Shown in pieces: positions 25,911 through 32,523 of a stretch of 64,000 nucleotides of DNA (the first letter of the stretch is position 1; every line of letters starts with the position of its first letter). A program made the position numbers and the translations under genes. Where the stretch lies: contig CAJUQK010000004.1 in the NCBI GenBank assembly GCA_910588205.1, positions 1-64,000 on the forward strand. Direction: 5' to 3'. Below the pieces are notes generated by a model. The model searched no databases. It saw nothing but the letters and a program-made list of their open reading frames with translations, and was not told the DNA's origin. Origin of the DNA: an uncultured Eggerthellaceae bacterium. GTDB lineage: Bacteria; Actinomycetota; Coriobacteriia; Coriobacteriales; Eggerthellaceae.

Positions 25911-26917
25911 GCGATGCGTATCTCGGTATAGACATCGGTTCCATTTCAACAAAAGGCGTGGTCATCACCGAAGATGGCCAGATCATCGCCCGTTCCTACC
26001 TCTGGACGGAGGGCAATCCAACCGAAGCATCCAAGCGCGTTGTCCGTGAACTCGAACAGCAGCTAGAAGATGCCAGAAGCCAGGACGGTGCAGATGCAGT
26101 ACGCATCGTGGGCGCAGGCACCACGGGAAGCGCCCGACGTCTTGTAGGAGCCATGCTCGGAGCCTCGGTCGTGAAGAATGAGATAACAGCCCATGCGGTG
26201 GGCACCACTCATCTGCATCCGGATGTGCGCACGATCCTTGAGATAGGTGGCCAGGACTCCAAGATCATCTGCGTTGCTGACGGCATTGCGGTTGATTACG
26301 CCATGAACACCCTCTGCGCTGCAGGAACGGGCTCATTCCTCTCTAGCCAGGCCCACCGCCTTGGTGTGGAGGTGGAGGAATTCGGAGACATCGCTCTCAC
26401 CTCCCAGAAACCGGCGAACATCGCTGCCCGTTGCACGGTATTCGCTGAATCCGATTTGGTGCATAAGATCCAGATGGGATATGAACGTCAGGACATCATC
26501 GCTGGACTTTGCCATGCAGTAGCCTCGAATTATCTGAACAACGTAGGCAAGGGAAAGACCATCGCCGCCCCTGTGGTATTCCAAGGCGGTGTGTCCAAGA
26601 ATGCAGGCGTGGTGGATGCCTTCGAGAAACTGCTGGGCATACCCGTAGCCGTAGATGCAGACGGCCATCTCATGGGAGCCTATGGCGCCGCTCTCTTGGC
26701 CGCTGATGCTGGACCGATTCGCCAAGCAGAATCAGGACCCTTCGCCACGGGCACCTTCGATTTCGAAGCCATGCTGGATTTCGATTTCAAAACCCGTGAG
26801 GTGGAATGCCAGAAGTGTGCGAATCATTGCGAGGTCATCTGCGTTTACCGCAACAGGGATATCATCGATTCCTGGGGCAATCGCTGCGACAAGGGTGCCA
26901 TCAAGACGACCGCCTGA
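25907..26917 (+). CDS. 2-hydroxyacyl-CoA dehydratase/benzoyl-CoA reductase-type ASKHA activase
   Basis: A 336-residue ATPase of the BcrAD/BadFG/HgdC family that delivers low-potential electrons to its partner in an ATP-dependent step. The phosphate-1 loop is GIDIGSISTKGVV, ILEIGGQDSKI follows, and the two cysteines that hold the dimer-bridging [4Fe-4S] cluster are in LCAAGTGSF (about 130) and ARCTVFAESD (about 168). An extra C-terminal motif with five cysteines (VECQKCANHCEVICVY then NRCDKG) suggests an additional cluster, as in DUF2229-associated activases. Last gene of a three-gene overlapping operon. Confidence 0.88.
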   Translation: MSDAYLGIDIGSISTKGVVITEDGQIIARSYLWTEGNPTEASKRVVRELEQQLEDARSQDGADAVRIVGAGTTGSARRLVGAMLGASVVKNEITAHAVGTTHLHPDVRTILEIGGQDSKIICVADGIAVDYAMNTLCAAGTGSFLSSQAHRLGVEVEEFGDIALTSQKPANIAARCTVFAESDLVHKIQMGYERQDIIAGLCHAVASNYLNNVGKGKTIAAPVVFQGGVSKNAGVVDAFEKLLGIPVAVDADGHLMGAYGAALLAADAGPIRQAESGPFATGTFDFEAMLDFDFKTREVECQKCANHCEVICVYRNRDIIDSWGNRCDKGAIKTTA

Positions 26918-26941
26918 CCTCTTTCTCTCAGCTTCCATGGA

Positions 26942-27034
26942 GGGGCCGACCGAGGTCGGCCCCTACGAGAACGTTGCCACAAATCTTTTGTTATTGCCGC
27001 AGGTTCTTTGTAGGAGTCGATCGTGATCGACTCC
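26942..27034. repeat. Composite of two facing palindromes (family copies 3 and 4)
   Basis: Copy 3 has arms GGGGCCGACC (26942-26951) and GGTCGGCCCC (26954-26963) followed by TACG. Copy 4 has arms GGAGTCGATC (27013-27022) and GATCGACTCC (27025-27034) preceded by GTA. The two face each other across about 50 bp (CCTACG ... TGTAGG), giving a structure like a bacterial interspersed mosaic element. It lies between the activase and the terminator of the MFS gene; no gene is present in 26918-27121. Confidence 0.6.
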
Positions 27035-27067
27035 CTCCATGCAACCAAGCATGCGCTTTGATACAAA

Positions 27068-27094
27068 AAGGGCCCGCCATCATGGCGGGCCCTT
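27068..27094 (-). terminator. Rho-independent terminator of the AAHS-like MFS gene
   Basis: Perfect 13-bp arms (27068-27080 and 27082-27094; GC core GGGCCCGCCAT) around one base. Read on the minus strand the stem is followed by TTTTTGTAT. It lies 28 bp beyond the stop of the minus-strand MFS gene. Confidence 0.88.
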
Positions 27095-27121
27095 CCAGAA
27101 GCTCCCTTAAGCTAACAGAGC

Positions 27122-28894
27122 TTAGAGGATATCAGCACCCTTGGCGCGAGCTTCCTTCTCCTTGCCGAGGCCTTGGCCACCGAACACGAAGAAGTAGATG
27201 AACGGAAGCAGCATGGCGACGAGCATGATAGGCAGTGCCATGTCCGTCTTGGAGAATCCGGGGATGGTCAGCGGGCACACGATGCAACCGATGAAGTTGA
27301 CGATGACCACGCCGATCATGATCCAGAAACGACCATTGCCGTCCGTCTCAGAGAGCGGGTTCTCCTCAGAGAGCCGCTGGAGCTCGTCCATGGTCTTGCC
27401 ACCCGTATTCTTGACGAACAGCAGGGTGCAAACGAGGCCGAGCACGAACGGGATGAGGAGCACGAGAACGACCATGGACCAGTTGTTGGACATGGTGCCG
27501 TTCACGTCATGCTGGAACATCGCAAGGCCTGCGGCAGCACCGAGGACGATGGAGGAACCAGAACCACCGAAGCGAGCGAACGCCTGGCACCAAGAGGTAC
27601 CAGTGTTGCGCAGAGCGGTGGGGTAGGACTCGGGCATCAGCGGCTGAACAGCAGTGATAGCGTAGTTCAGGCAGAAGCCGAAGAGCAGCATCAAGAAGAT
27701 GCAGGGCAGGAAGTTGCCAGCAGCGGCGCCAGCCAGCGGAGCGCCGTTCACGGGAGCCTCGCCCGGGAACATCGGCACGAACACAGAGCAAGCGATGATG
27801 GCAACGATGCAGGCCACCCAGCCGATCCACAGAGCGCGCTTACGGCCGATAGCGTCAGAGATGAAGCCAACGCAGATGTTGGAAGCGATAGCAGCAACGT
27901 TGTTCCACGTCTGCAGGGTCACGGACTCAGCAGGGGTGAAGCCATTGCCCTGGAACCAGGTGGGGATCCAGGCGTTCATGCCGTACACGCAGAACTGGCC
28001 AACGAAGTATGCAGACCAGATAGCGCAGGTAGCAACGATGAACTTGGAGCTGAAGAGCACTGCCGGGCCGGTCTTCTTCGGCTTCGGCGGAACGATCAGC
28101 AGGTTGGGATCGAACTCGACGTCAACGTGACGGGTTGCCTTGACGATCTGGGTCAGGCGCATGCAGGCCTTCTCCTTCTGATCATGGTTGGCATACCAGT
28201 GCGGCGTCTCATGCATGACGAAGAACAGGATGATGCCGTACACCACCGGCAGAGCGCCGATGAGGTAGCAGATGCGCCAGTTCTCCACAGCAGAGCTGCC
28301 GTTGGCGAGCGTGATCTGACCGTCGGTGAGACCCGGGATTATCGAAACAGGGTTGGAGCAGATAGGTGCTGCAACAAGACCAGCGATAACCCAGCCCATG
28401 ACCATGAAGGCCATGCCGAAGGTAACGAAGATGCCGCGCTGCTTGGAAGGCATGCTCTCGGAGAACACCGTGGTGACGACCGGGATGCAGGAGCCAACGC
28501 CGAAGCCAGCGATCAGGCGGAATGCGCAGAAGAATGCATAATCAGGCGCGAATGCCTGCGGCAGCGTGAACAGGCCATAGAAGATGACCGCGATGGTGAG
28601 CATCTTCTTACGGCCGATGGCATCGGACATGATGCCGCCAACAGCACCGCCGAGCACCATGCCGAGCAGGCCCCAGGTGGTCAGTGAGCCGGTAAGGGCT
28701 GCGATCGGCTGACCATTGGCGATCTCGGTCGCGAAGAACGTGGGTGCAACATAGGTGTTAGTAGAATTAACGATCATGAAGTCATAGCCATCGAAGATCA
28801 TCGCGAACGCCAGGATGACGAACACGATCCACGTGTGGCTGGAGATACCAGCGCGGTCGATGACCTCAGATACTGTGAACTCTTTACCGTCCAT
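27122..28894 (-). CDS. MFS transporter, aromatic-acid:H+ symporter (AAHS)-like
   Basis: A 590-residue 12-helix major facilitator. Residues DGYDFMIVNSTNTYVAPTFF in helix 1 and the loop 2-3 motif GGIMSDAIGRKKMLT are those of the AAHS/sugar-porter branch; the second-half repeat is FISDAIGRKRALW. Large loops between helices 6 and 7 (about 215-280) and near 370-390 make it longer than typical members. Substrate is likely a small organic acid, aromatic or otherwise (inference). Start is the ATG at 28894 with AGGGGG upstream. It is monocistronic, ends at a strong terminator, and has a large dyad upstream. Confidence 0.85.
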   Translation of the reverse strand: MDGKEFTVSEVIDRAGISSHTWIVFVILAFAMIFDGYDFMIVNSTNTYVAPTFFATEIANGQPIAALTGSLTTWGLLGMVLGGAVGGIMSDAIGRKKMLTIAVIFYGLFTLPQAFAPDYAFFCAFRLIAGFGVGSCIPVVTTVFSESMPSKQRGIFVTFGMAFMVMGWVIAGLVAAPICSNPVSIIPGLTDGQITLANGSSAVENWRICYLIGALPVVYGIILFFVMHETPHWYANHDQKEKACMRLTQIVKATRHVDVEFDPNLLIVPPKPKKTGPAVLFSSKFIVATCAIWSAYFVGQFCVYGMNAWIPTWFQGNGFTPAESVTLQTWNNVAAIASNICVGFISDAIGRKRALWIGWVACIVAIIACSVFVPMFPGEAPVNGAPLAGAAAGNFLPCIFLMLLFGFCLNYAITAVQPLMPESYPTALRNTGTSWCQAFARFGGSGSSIVLGAAAGLAMFQHDVNGTMSNNWSMVVLVLLIPFVLGLVCTLLFVKNTGGKTMDELQRLSEENPLSETDGNGRFWIMIGVVIVNFIGCIVCPLTIPGFSKTDMALPIMLVAMLLPFIYFFVFGGQGLGKEKEARAKGADIL

Positions 28895-29022
28895 CAATAC
28901 CCCCTAGATAAATGATGTTTGCCCCCGCCGTCTGATGGATAGATACGGCAGTGGGCCTAGAAAATCGGGCACTTGCCCGTGCGCAATAGCAAGACTGAGA
29001 GCGAACCAGCATCTTGGGAGGT

Positions 29023-29067
29023 ATTACGAGCGCCTCAAAAATCTAGGGCTGTTGAGGTGCTAGTAAT
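29023..29067. promoter_or_regulatory. Long imperfect dyad upstream of the AAHS-like MFS gene
   Basis: Left arm ATTACGAGCGCCTCAA (29023-29038) and right arm TTGAGGTGCTAGTAAT (29052-29067) are complementary at 14 of 16 positions with a 13-nt spacer. It lies about 130-170 bp upstream of the MFS start. The size and spacing suggest a site for a dimeric regulator binding two turns; no adjacent regulator gene is present. Confidence 0.5.
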
Positions 29068-29429
29068 GATGTACACGAGACCTTATAGGGATCGGCCTTG
29101 AGCTCCCGCCATGGGGTACGGACCAGAAGAAACGACTGCGCTGACTTCCCCCTTCCTCGATTCTCTTCGCCTTAGCATTCCCTGCCCTCCTCAGAACCCC
29201 GGCATGTATGGCTGCCAAGCCGAGAAGACGGGGATGATGCTTATGGGGGTAGGATATTTTAAGTGGGTTGACTGGTCAACGAGAACGGCTTTCAGACCTC
29301 AACCTTCAAGGTTGATTTGCGAGGTTGAGCGCGGGTTGAAAAGGTTTGTTTCGGTCAGTGGCCCCAGTATTCCCCCTGCACGGCAGAAGCTCTTCGGCGA
29401 ACGGCTTCTCCCGAAGCTCTGAGGATTGG

Positions 29430-29435
29430 TATAAT
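29430..29435 (+). promoter_or_regulatory. -10 element of the tRNA-Val promoter
   Basis: A perfect TATAAT lies 11 nt before the mature tRNA 5' end. No good -35 hexamer is obvious 16-18 nt upstream. Confidence 0.6.
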
Positions 29436-29446
29436 GGTTTGCACGT

Positions 29447-29521
29447 GGTCGAGTGGCGCAGCGGGAGCGCAGGTGCCTTACAAGCACAAGGTCGGGGGTT
29501 CAAATCCCTCCTCGACCACCA
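29447..29521 (+). tRNA. tRNA-Val (anticodon UAC)
   Basis: The cloverleaf folds by hand: acceptor GGTCGAG/CTCGACC, D-stem GCGC/GCGC with loop AGCGGGA, anticodon loop CTTACAA giving UAC (reads GUA), T-arm with loop TTCAAAT, discriminator A and an encoded CCA at 29519-29521. The outermost pair of the anticodon stem is a G/A mismatch. A TATAAT box precedes it. Confidence 0.93.
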
Positions 29522-29604
29522 CTTTCTCTTGATTCCACTCCAAAAGCCCTCCTTCTGATGATACGGATAAGGATCATCCTTCGTCGGAAGACGCTTAAAA
29601 GAAA

Positions 29605-29633
29605 GGTGGCTTCCCGGAACCTAGGAAGCCACC
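29605..29633 (-). terminator. Terminator of the transhydroxylase/methyltransferase operon
   Basis: Arms GGTGGCTTCC (29605-29614) and GGAAGCCACC (29624-29633) are perfect with a 9-nt loop; on the minus strand the stem is followed by TTTCTTTTAA. It lies about 50 bp past the stop of the corrinoid-protein gene and closes the operon read from 38106. Confidence 0.85.
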
Positions 29634-29683
29634 CAGTATCACGATATCTATGATGATTCAAATGAACCGTCAAGCACGCCTAG

Positions 29684-30319
29684 CTAAGAGACTAGTTTTA
29701 CGGCCCGAGCAGCTGCTTCACCCGCATCTTCGGTGTAGGCATCTGCGCCCACTTCATCAGCATAGGCTTGGGTCACAGGAGCGCCTCCTATCATGACCTT
29801 CACTTTATCCCGCAAGCCTGCACCTTCGATAGCTTGGATAGTGGCCTTTATCTCAGGCATGGTGGTGGTCAACAGCGACGAGCAACAGACGATATCTACG
29901 TCATCATGCTCCTGTAAGAATGACACGAACTGCTCAGGAGCCACGTCCACTCCGAGGTCTTCTACCTCAAAGCCCTTTGACTCGATCATCATGCGTACCA
30001 AGTTCTTGCCTATATCATGCATGTCACCCTTAACAGTGCCGATGACAGCCTTGCCCACGGGCTCCGTACCCTCAGCGGCTAGATATGGCTTCAGCACATC
30101 CGTACCCGCCGACATGGCCCGAGCCGCCACCAGCATCTCTGGCACGAAGACTTCGCCCTGGGAGAACTTCTCACCAATAACGTCCATGGCGGGGATGAGC
30201 GCCTGGTTCAGGATATCCTCGGCAGAGCATCCCTCATCTATCGCTTGCTGGACAAGAGGTGCTACTTCCTTCCGCTTGCCCCGCTGTACGGCACTGGAGA
30301 TATCTTCATAGATGGTCAT
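29684..30319 (-). CDS. Methyltransferase corrinoid protein (MtaC/MtbC-like)
   Basis: A 211-residue cobalamin-carrying protein that accepts a methyl group on Co(I) from one methyltransferase and hands it to another. An N-terminal helical cap (about 1-85) precedes the B12-binding Rossmann domain with the Co-ligand motif DMHDIGKNLV (His101), CCSSLLTTTM and the GGAPVTQAYADEVGAD loop. It has a normal length and AAAGGAAA before the start. It lies 23 bp downstream of the UroD-type methyltransferase, its probable partner, as the last gene of the operon. Confidence 0.94.
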   Translation of the reverse strand: MTIYEDISSAVQRGKRKEVAPLVQQAIDEGCSAEDILNQALIPAMDVIGEKFSQGEVFVPEMLVAARAMSAGTDVLKPYLAAEGTEPVGKAVIGTVKGDMHDIGKNLVRMMIESKGFEVEDLGVDVAPEQFVSFLQEHDDVDIVCCSSLLTTTMPEIKATIQAIEGAGLRDKVKVMIGGAPVTQAYADEVGADAYTEDAGEAAARAVKLVS

Positions 30320-30342
30320 GGTTTTTCCTTTCTCAGAAGTCG

Positions 30343-31482
30343 TTACAGTTCGTCAATGGCTGCATACATCGCATCGATATTCTCTGCCGGTGCATTGGCT
30401 GGAATACTGCAAGAGGGAGATGCGATGAAGCTATCCCCCATCACTGCCAACTGCTCCTTCACCTCGCCGTAGATCTGCTCAGGCTTGCCGAAGGCGAAGT
30501 TCGCCGGATCTACCGTGCCCGTGAATGCCATCTTCGGCCCTAAGATGTCCCGGGTCTTGATGAGGTCCGTATTACCATCAGAATCGAAGATGCATCTACC
30601 GGCCGGGAACTGAGCAAATAAGTCAAGATTGTTCGTCCAGTTCGAATCCATATGGAATCGAACATAGGCACCTTGATCCAAGAGGAAATTCGCTTGACGC
30701 TCGATGAGCGGCCAGCCGAACTCCTCGAACTGAGCGCGTCCGAGCAGATCGCAGTTCGCCTGCACGCAGGGAGCAATGGTGTACATGACCACCTCCCCAT
30801 GAGCATCCGCATCGACTACTTGCTCTTTGATGCTATTGCCAATACGTGCTTCTTCCTCGTCCATGATTACGCTCATAGCAGCTTTCATCTCGTCAGGCTG
30901 CTCATACATATCCATAAAGAACTCTGTGAGACCACGCCCAAAAGCGAGAACATCGTAGGGCGAAGAGAGCATGCCCTCATGGCGGAAGAAAGGCAGACCC
31001 GCATCGTGGTAGAGCTGCTTGTTGCGCATGCCTGCTTCGAAGTCACGTCCCATGGCTTCGGGATCATAGCCCAGCTTATCGAAGAGGATCTTGTCGCTGA
31101 ACTTCTGCCAACCACCTTCGATGATCTCATCGTAGACATCCTCAGTAAAGGCATGGTCGAAGTCCAACTGCCACATCTCATCAGCGGGGATATCCACGCC
31201 GGGGAGCAATGTCTTCACAAGGAAGGCAGCGCCCAGAAAGCGGGAACTCATGCCCACAGCTGCCAGAAAATCCAGCTTCGGAAACTTCGGCAAGACCTCG
31301 TCTACGATGGTCTTCGTCATATCCTCATGGTGTTCGATCATGTATTGAAAATCTGTCTGAGGCTTCGCGTAGCGGATGAGCGCCAAATCCCCCGCCCACA
31401 TAAGTGGCGTGCGATCGATCTTCTTGCCCTGCATGGCTCCTAGGATACGTTCTTGGCGTTGCATTCTCAATTCGTCATTCAT
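30343..31482 (-). CDS. UroD-family corrinoid methyltransferase (MtaA/MtbA-like)
   Basis: A 379-residue TIM-barrel protein of the uroporphyrinogen-decarboxylase superfamily. No haem-pathway gene is nearby and the corrinoid protein follows immediately, so it is read as a methyltransferase rather than HemE. Zinc-site-like positions are His in RFHMDSNWTNN (about 285) and Cys in SPSCSIPANAPAENIDAM (about 360). Whether it demethylates a methoxylated substrate or transfers the methyl group onward is not determined; only one methyltransferase gene is in this operon. The start has GAAGAGGT upstream. Confidence 0.82.
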   Translation of the reverse strand: MNDELRMQRQERILGAMQGKKIDRTPLMWAGDLALIRYAKPQTDFQYMIEHHEDMTKTIVDEVLPKFPKLDFLAAVGMSSRFLGAAFLVKTLLPGVDIPADEMWQLDFDHAFTEDVYDEIIEGGWQKFSDKILFDKLGYDPEAMGRDFEAGMRNKQLYHDAGLPFFRHEGMLSSPYDVLAFGRGLTEFFMDMYEQPDEMKAAMSVIMDEEEARIGNSIKEQVVDADAHGEVVMYTIAPCVQANCDLLGRAQFEEFGWPLIERQANFLLDQGAYVRFHMDSNWTNNLDLFAQFPAGRCIFDSDGNTDLIKTRDILGPKMAFTGTVDPANFAFGKPEQIYGEVKEQLAVMGDSFIASPSCSIPANAPAENIDAMYAAIDEL

Positions 31483-31538
31483 AGGTACCTCTTCCCATCC
31501 GGATGTGACTGTAGATGCGGCTCCGTAGCGCGGTAGCG

Positions 31539-32507
31539 CTATTTCGATGTGATACCGGAATCATCAAAGATCGCATCTTCCCCCGCTTGAGACATGACCG
31601 ACATGGATGCCTTGACATCGCCCAGTTCACCCACCTGGACATCGGGGGTATCGATGGGTGCCTGGCGACCAATGGCAGCCTCTGACTCCTTTGGCACCTG
31701 CACTTCATTACCTGCCTCGCGCTCAAGCGGGAAGTCGCCCACATTCAAGGACTTCTCAAGCTTCACATCGACAGTCTGGGACACGAATCCCGGAGCCTCG
31801 ATCGTGAGCGTATAGGCACCTGGATCGAGTTTGCGGAACCAGAAGTCACCGAACTCATCAGAGTTGGTCACTGCCTGAGCATCTCCAGAAAGGGTGATCT
31901 TTGCCCCCTCGATGACTTCATCCAAAGCCGGATCCCATACCTCGCCACCGATGAAGAGATGGGGCAGATCAAGGTAATAGACCCGTGGACCATGTTCGGC
32001 TGATGCCACGGTCTCGGCCCGGGCGATCTCATCAGCGAACTCCTCTTCTTCGCCAAAGCGGAGCGCACCAGTAGCGCACACGTCAACACAATGAGGGAGC
32101 TCACCCTCATCCACCAAGTGCGCACACCCTGTACAATGCTGAGGCACCTCCAATTCCTCATTCCAGTAGATAGCGCCATAGGGACAAGAGTCCACAAGAT
32201 CCCGACGGCCTTTCGCTTTCATAGGGTCCATGATCACAAGGCCGTCAGAGCGCTTGAAGGACACCTCAGGATCGGCTTTGATGCACGGAGCATCATCGCA
32301 ATGATTGCAGAACAACGGCTTGTACTCAACGCGGACCTTCGGTACCTGACCGTGATCGGTCTGGGTCATCTTGCACCAGAAATGTCCAGTATCGGGCTGG
32401 GGAAGCGCATAGGGCAGCCACTCGTTGTTCCAATGCTCGTCCTTGCAGGCAAGCTGGCATCCATAACATCCATTGCACTTGGCAGAATCAAAAACGAATA
32501 CCTTCAT
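31539..32507 (-). CDS. Pyrogallol-transhydroxylase beta-like subunit: Fe-S domain plus C-terminal beta-barrel
   Basis: A 322-residue electron-transfer-type subunit. Residues 1-190 form a DmsB-like ferredoxin with exactly 12 cluster cysteines: CNGCYGCQLAC (10-20), CNHCDDAPC, a single Cys in DSCPYGAIYWNEE, and CTGCAHL...PHCVDVC, enough for three [4Fe-4S] clusters; the second and third motifs lack the remaining cysteines of four-cluster proteins. Residues of about 205-275 form a CarboxypepD-reg/Cna-B-like barrel (GDFWFRKLDPGAYTLTIEA), as in the beta subunit of Pelobacter pyrogallol-phloroglucinol transhydroxylase. An extra low-complexity tail of some 50 residues follows. The start has AAAAGGAGG upstream. 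Confidence 0.88.
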   Translation of the reverse strand: MKVFVFDSAKCNGCYGCQLACKDEHWNNEWLPYALPQPDTGHFWCKMTQTDHGQVPKVRVEYKPLFCNHCDDAPCIKADPEVSFKRSDGLVIMDPMKAKGRRDLVDSCPYGAIYWNEELEVPQHCTGCAHLVDEGELPHCVDVCATGALRFGEEEEFADEIARAETVASAEHGPRVYYLDLPHLFIGGEVWDPALDEVIEGAKITLSGDAQAVTNSDEFGDFWFRKLDPGAYTLTIEAPGFVSQTVDVKLEKSLNVGDFPLEREAGNEVQVPKESEAAIGRQAPIDTPDVQVGELGDVKASMSVMSQAGEDAIFDDSGITSK

Positions 32508-32523
32508 GTTGCATATCCTCCTT

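Larger units (their letters stand above)
28895..29446. other. Gene-poor intergenic stretch with several dyads
   Basis: I see no convincing gene here. It contains a small hairpin at 28966-28979 (CGGGCA-CT-TGCCCG), the large dyad at 29023-29067, a 14-bp palindrome GTTGAC-TG-GTCAAC at 29267-29280, and CAACCTT-C-AAGGTTG at 29300-29314, before the tRNA promoter. A possible 103-codon frame at 29111-29422 has no family resemblance and was rejected. Confidence 0.6.

Noticed and set aside
27173..28687. A 504-codon open frame on the + strand
   Set aside because: It is the antisense shadow of the AAHS-like MFS gene; its product is a run of His/Glu/Asp-rich sequence with no family resemblance, while the minus-strand frame is a clear MFS protein.
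29111..29422. 103-codon + strand frame before tRNA-Val
   Set aside because: No ribosome-binding site or recognisable domain, and it runs through several palindromes.
30343..31482. Assignment of the UroD-family gene as HemE (haem synthesis)
   Set aside because: Neighbouring corrinoid protein and the C-terminal Cys segment point to a corrinoid methyltransferase; no haem genes are nearby.
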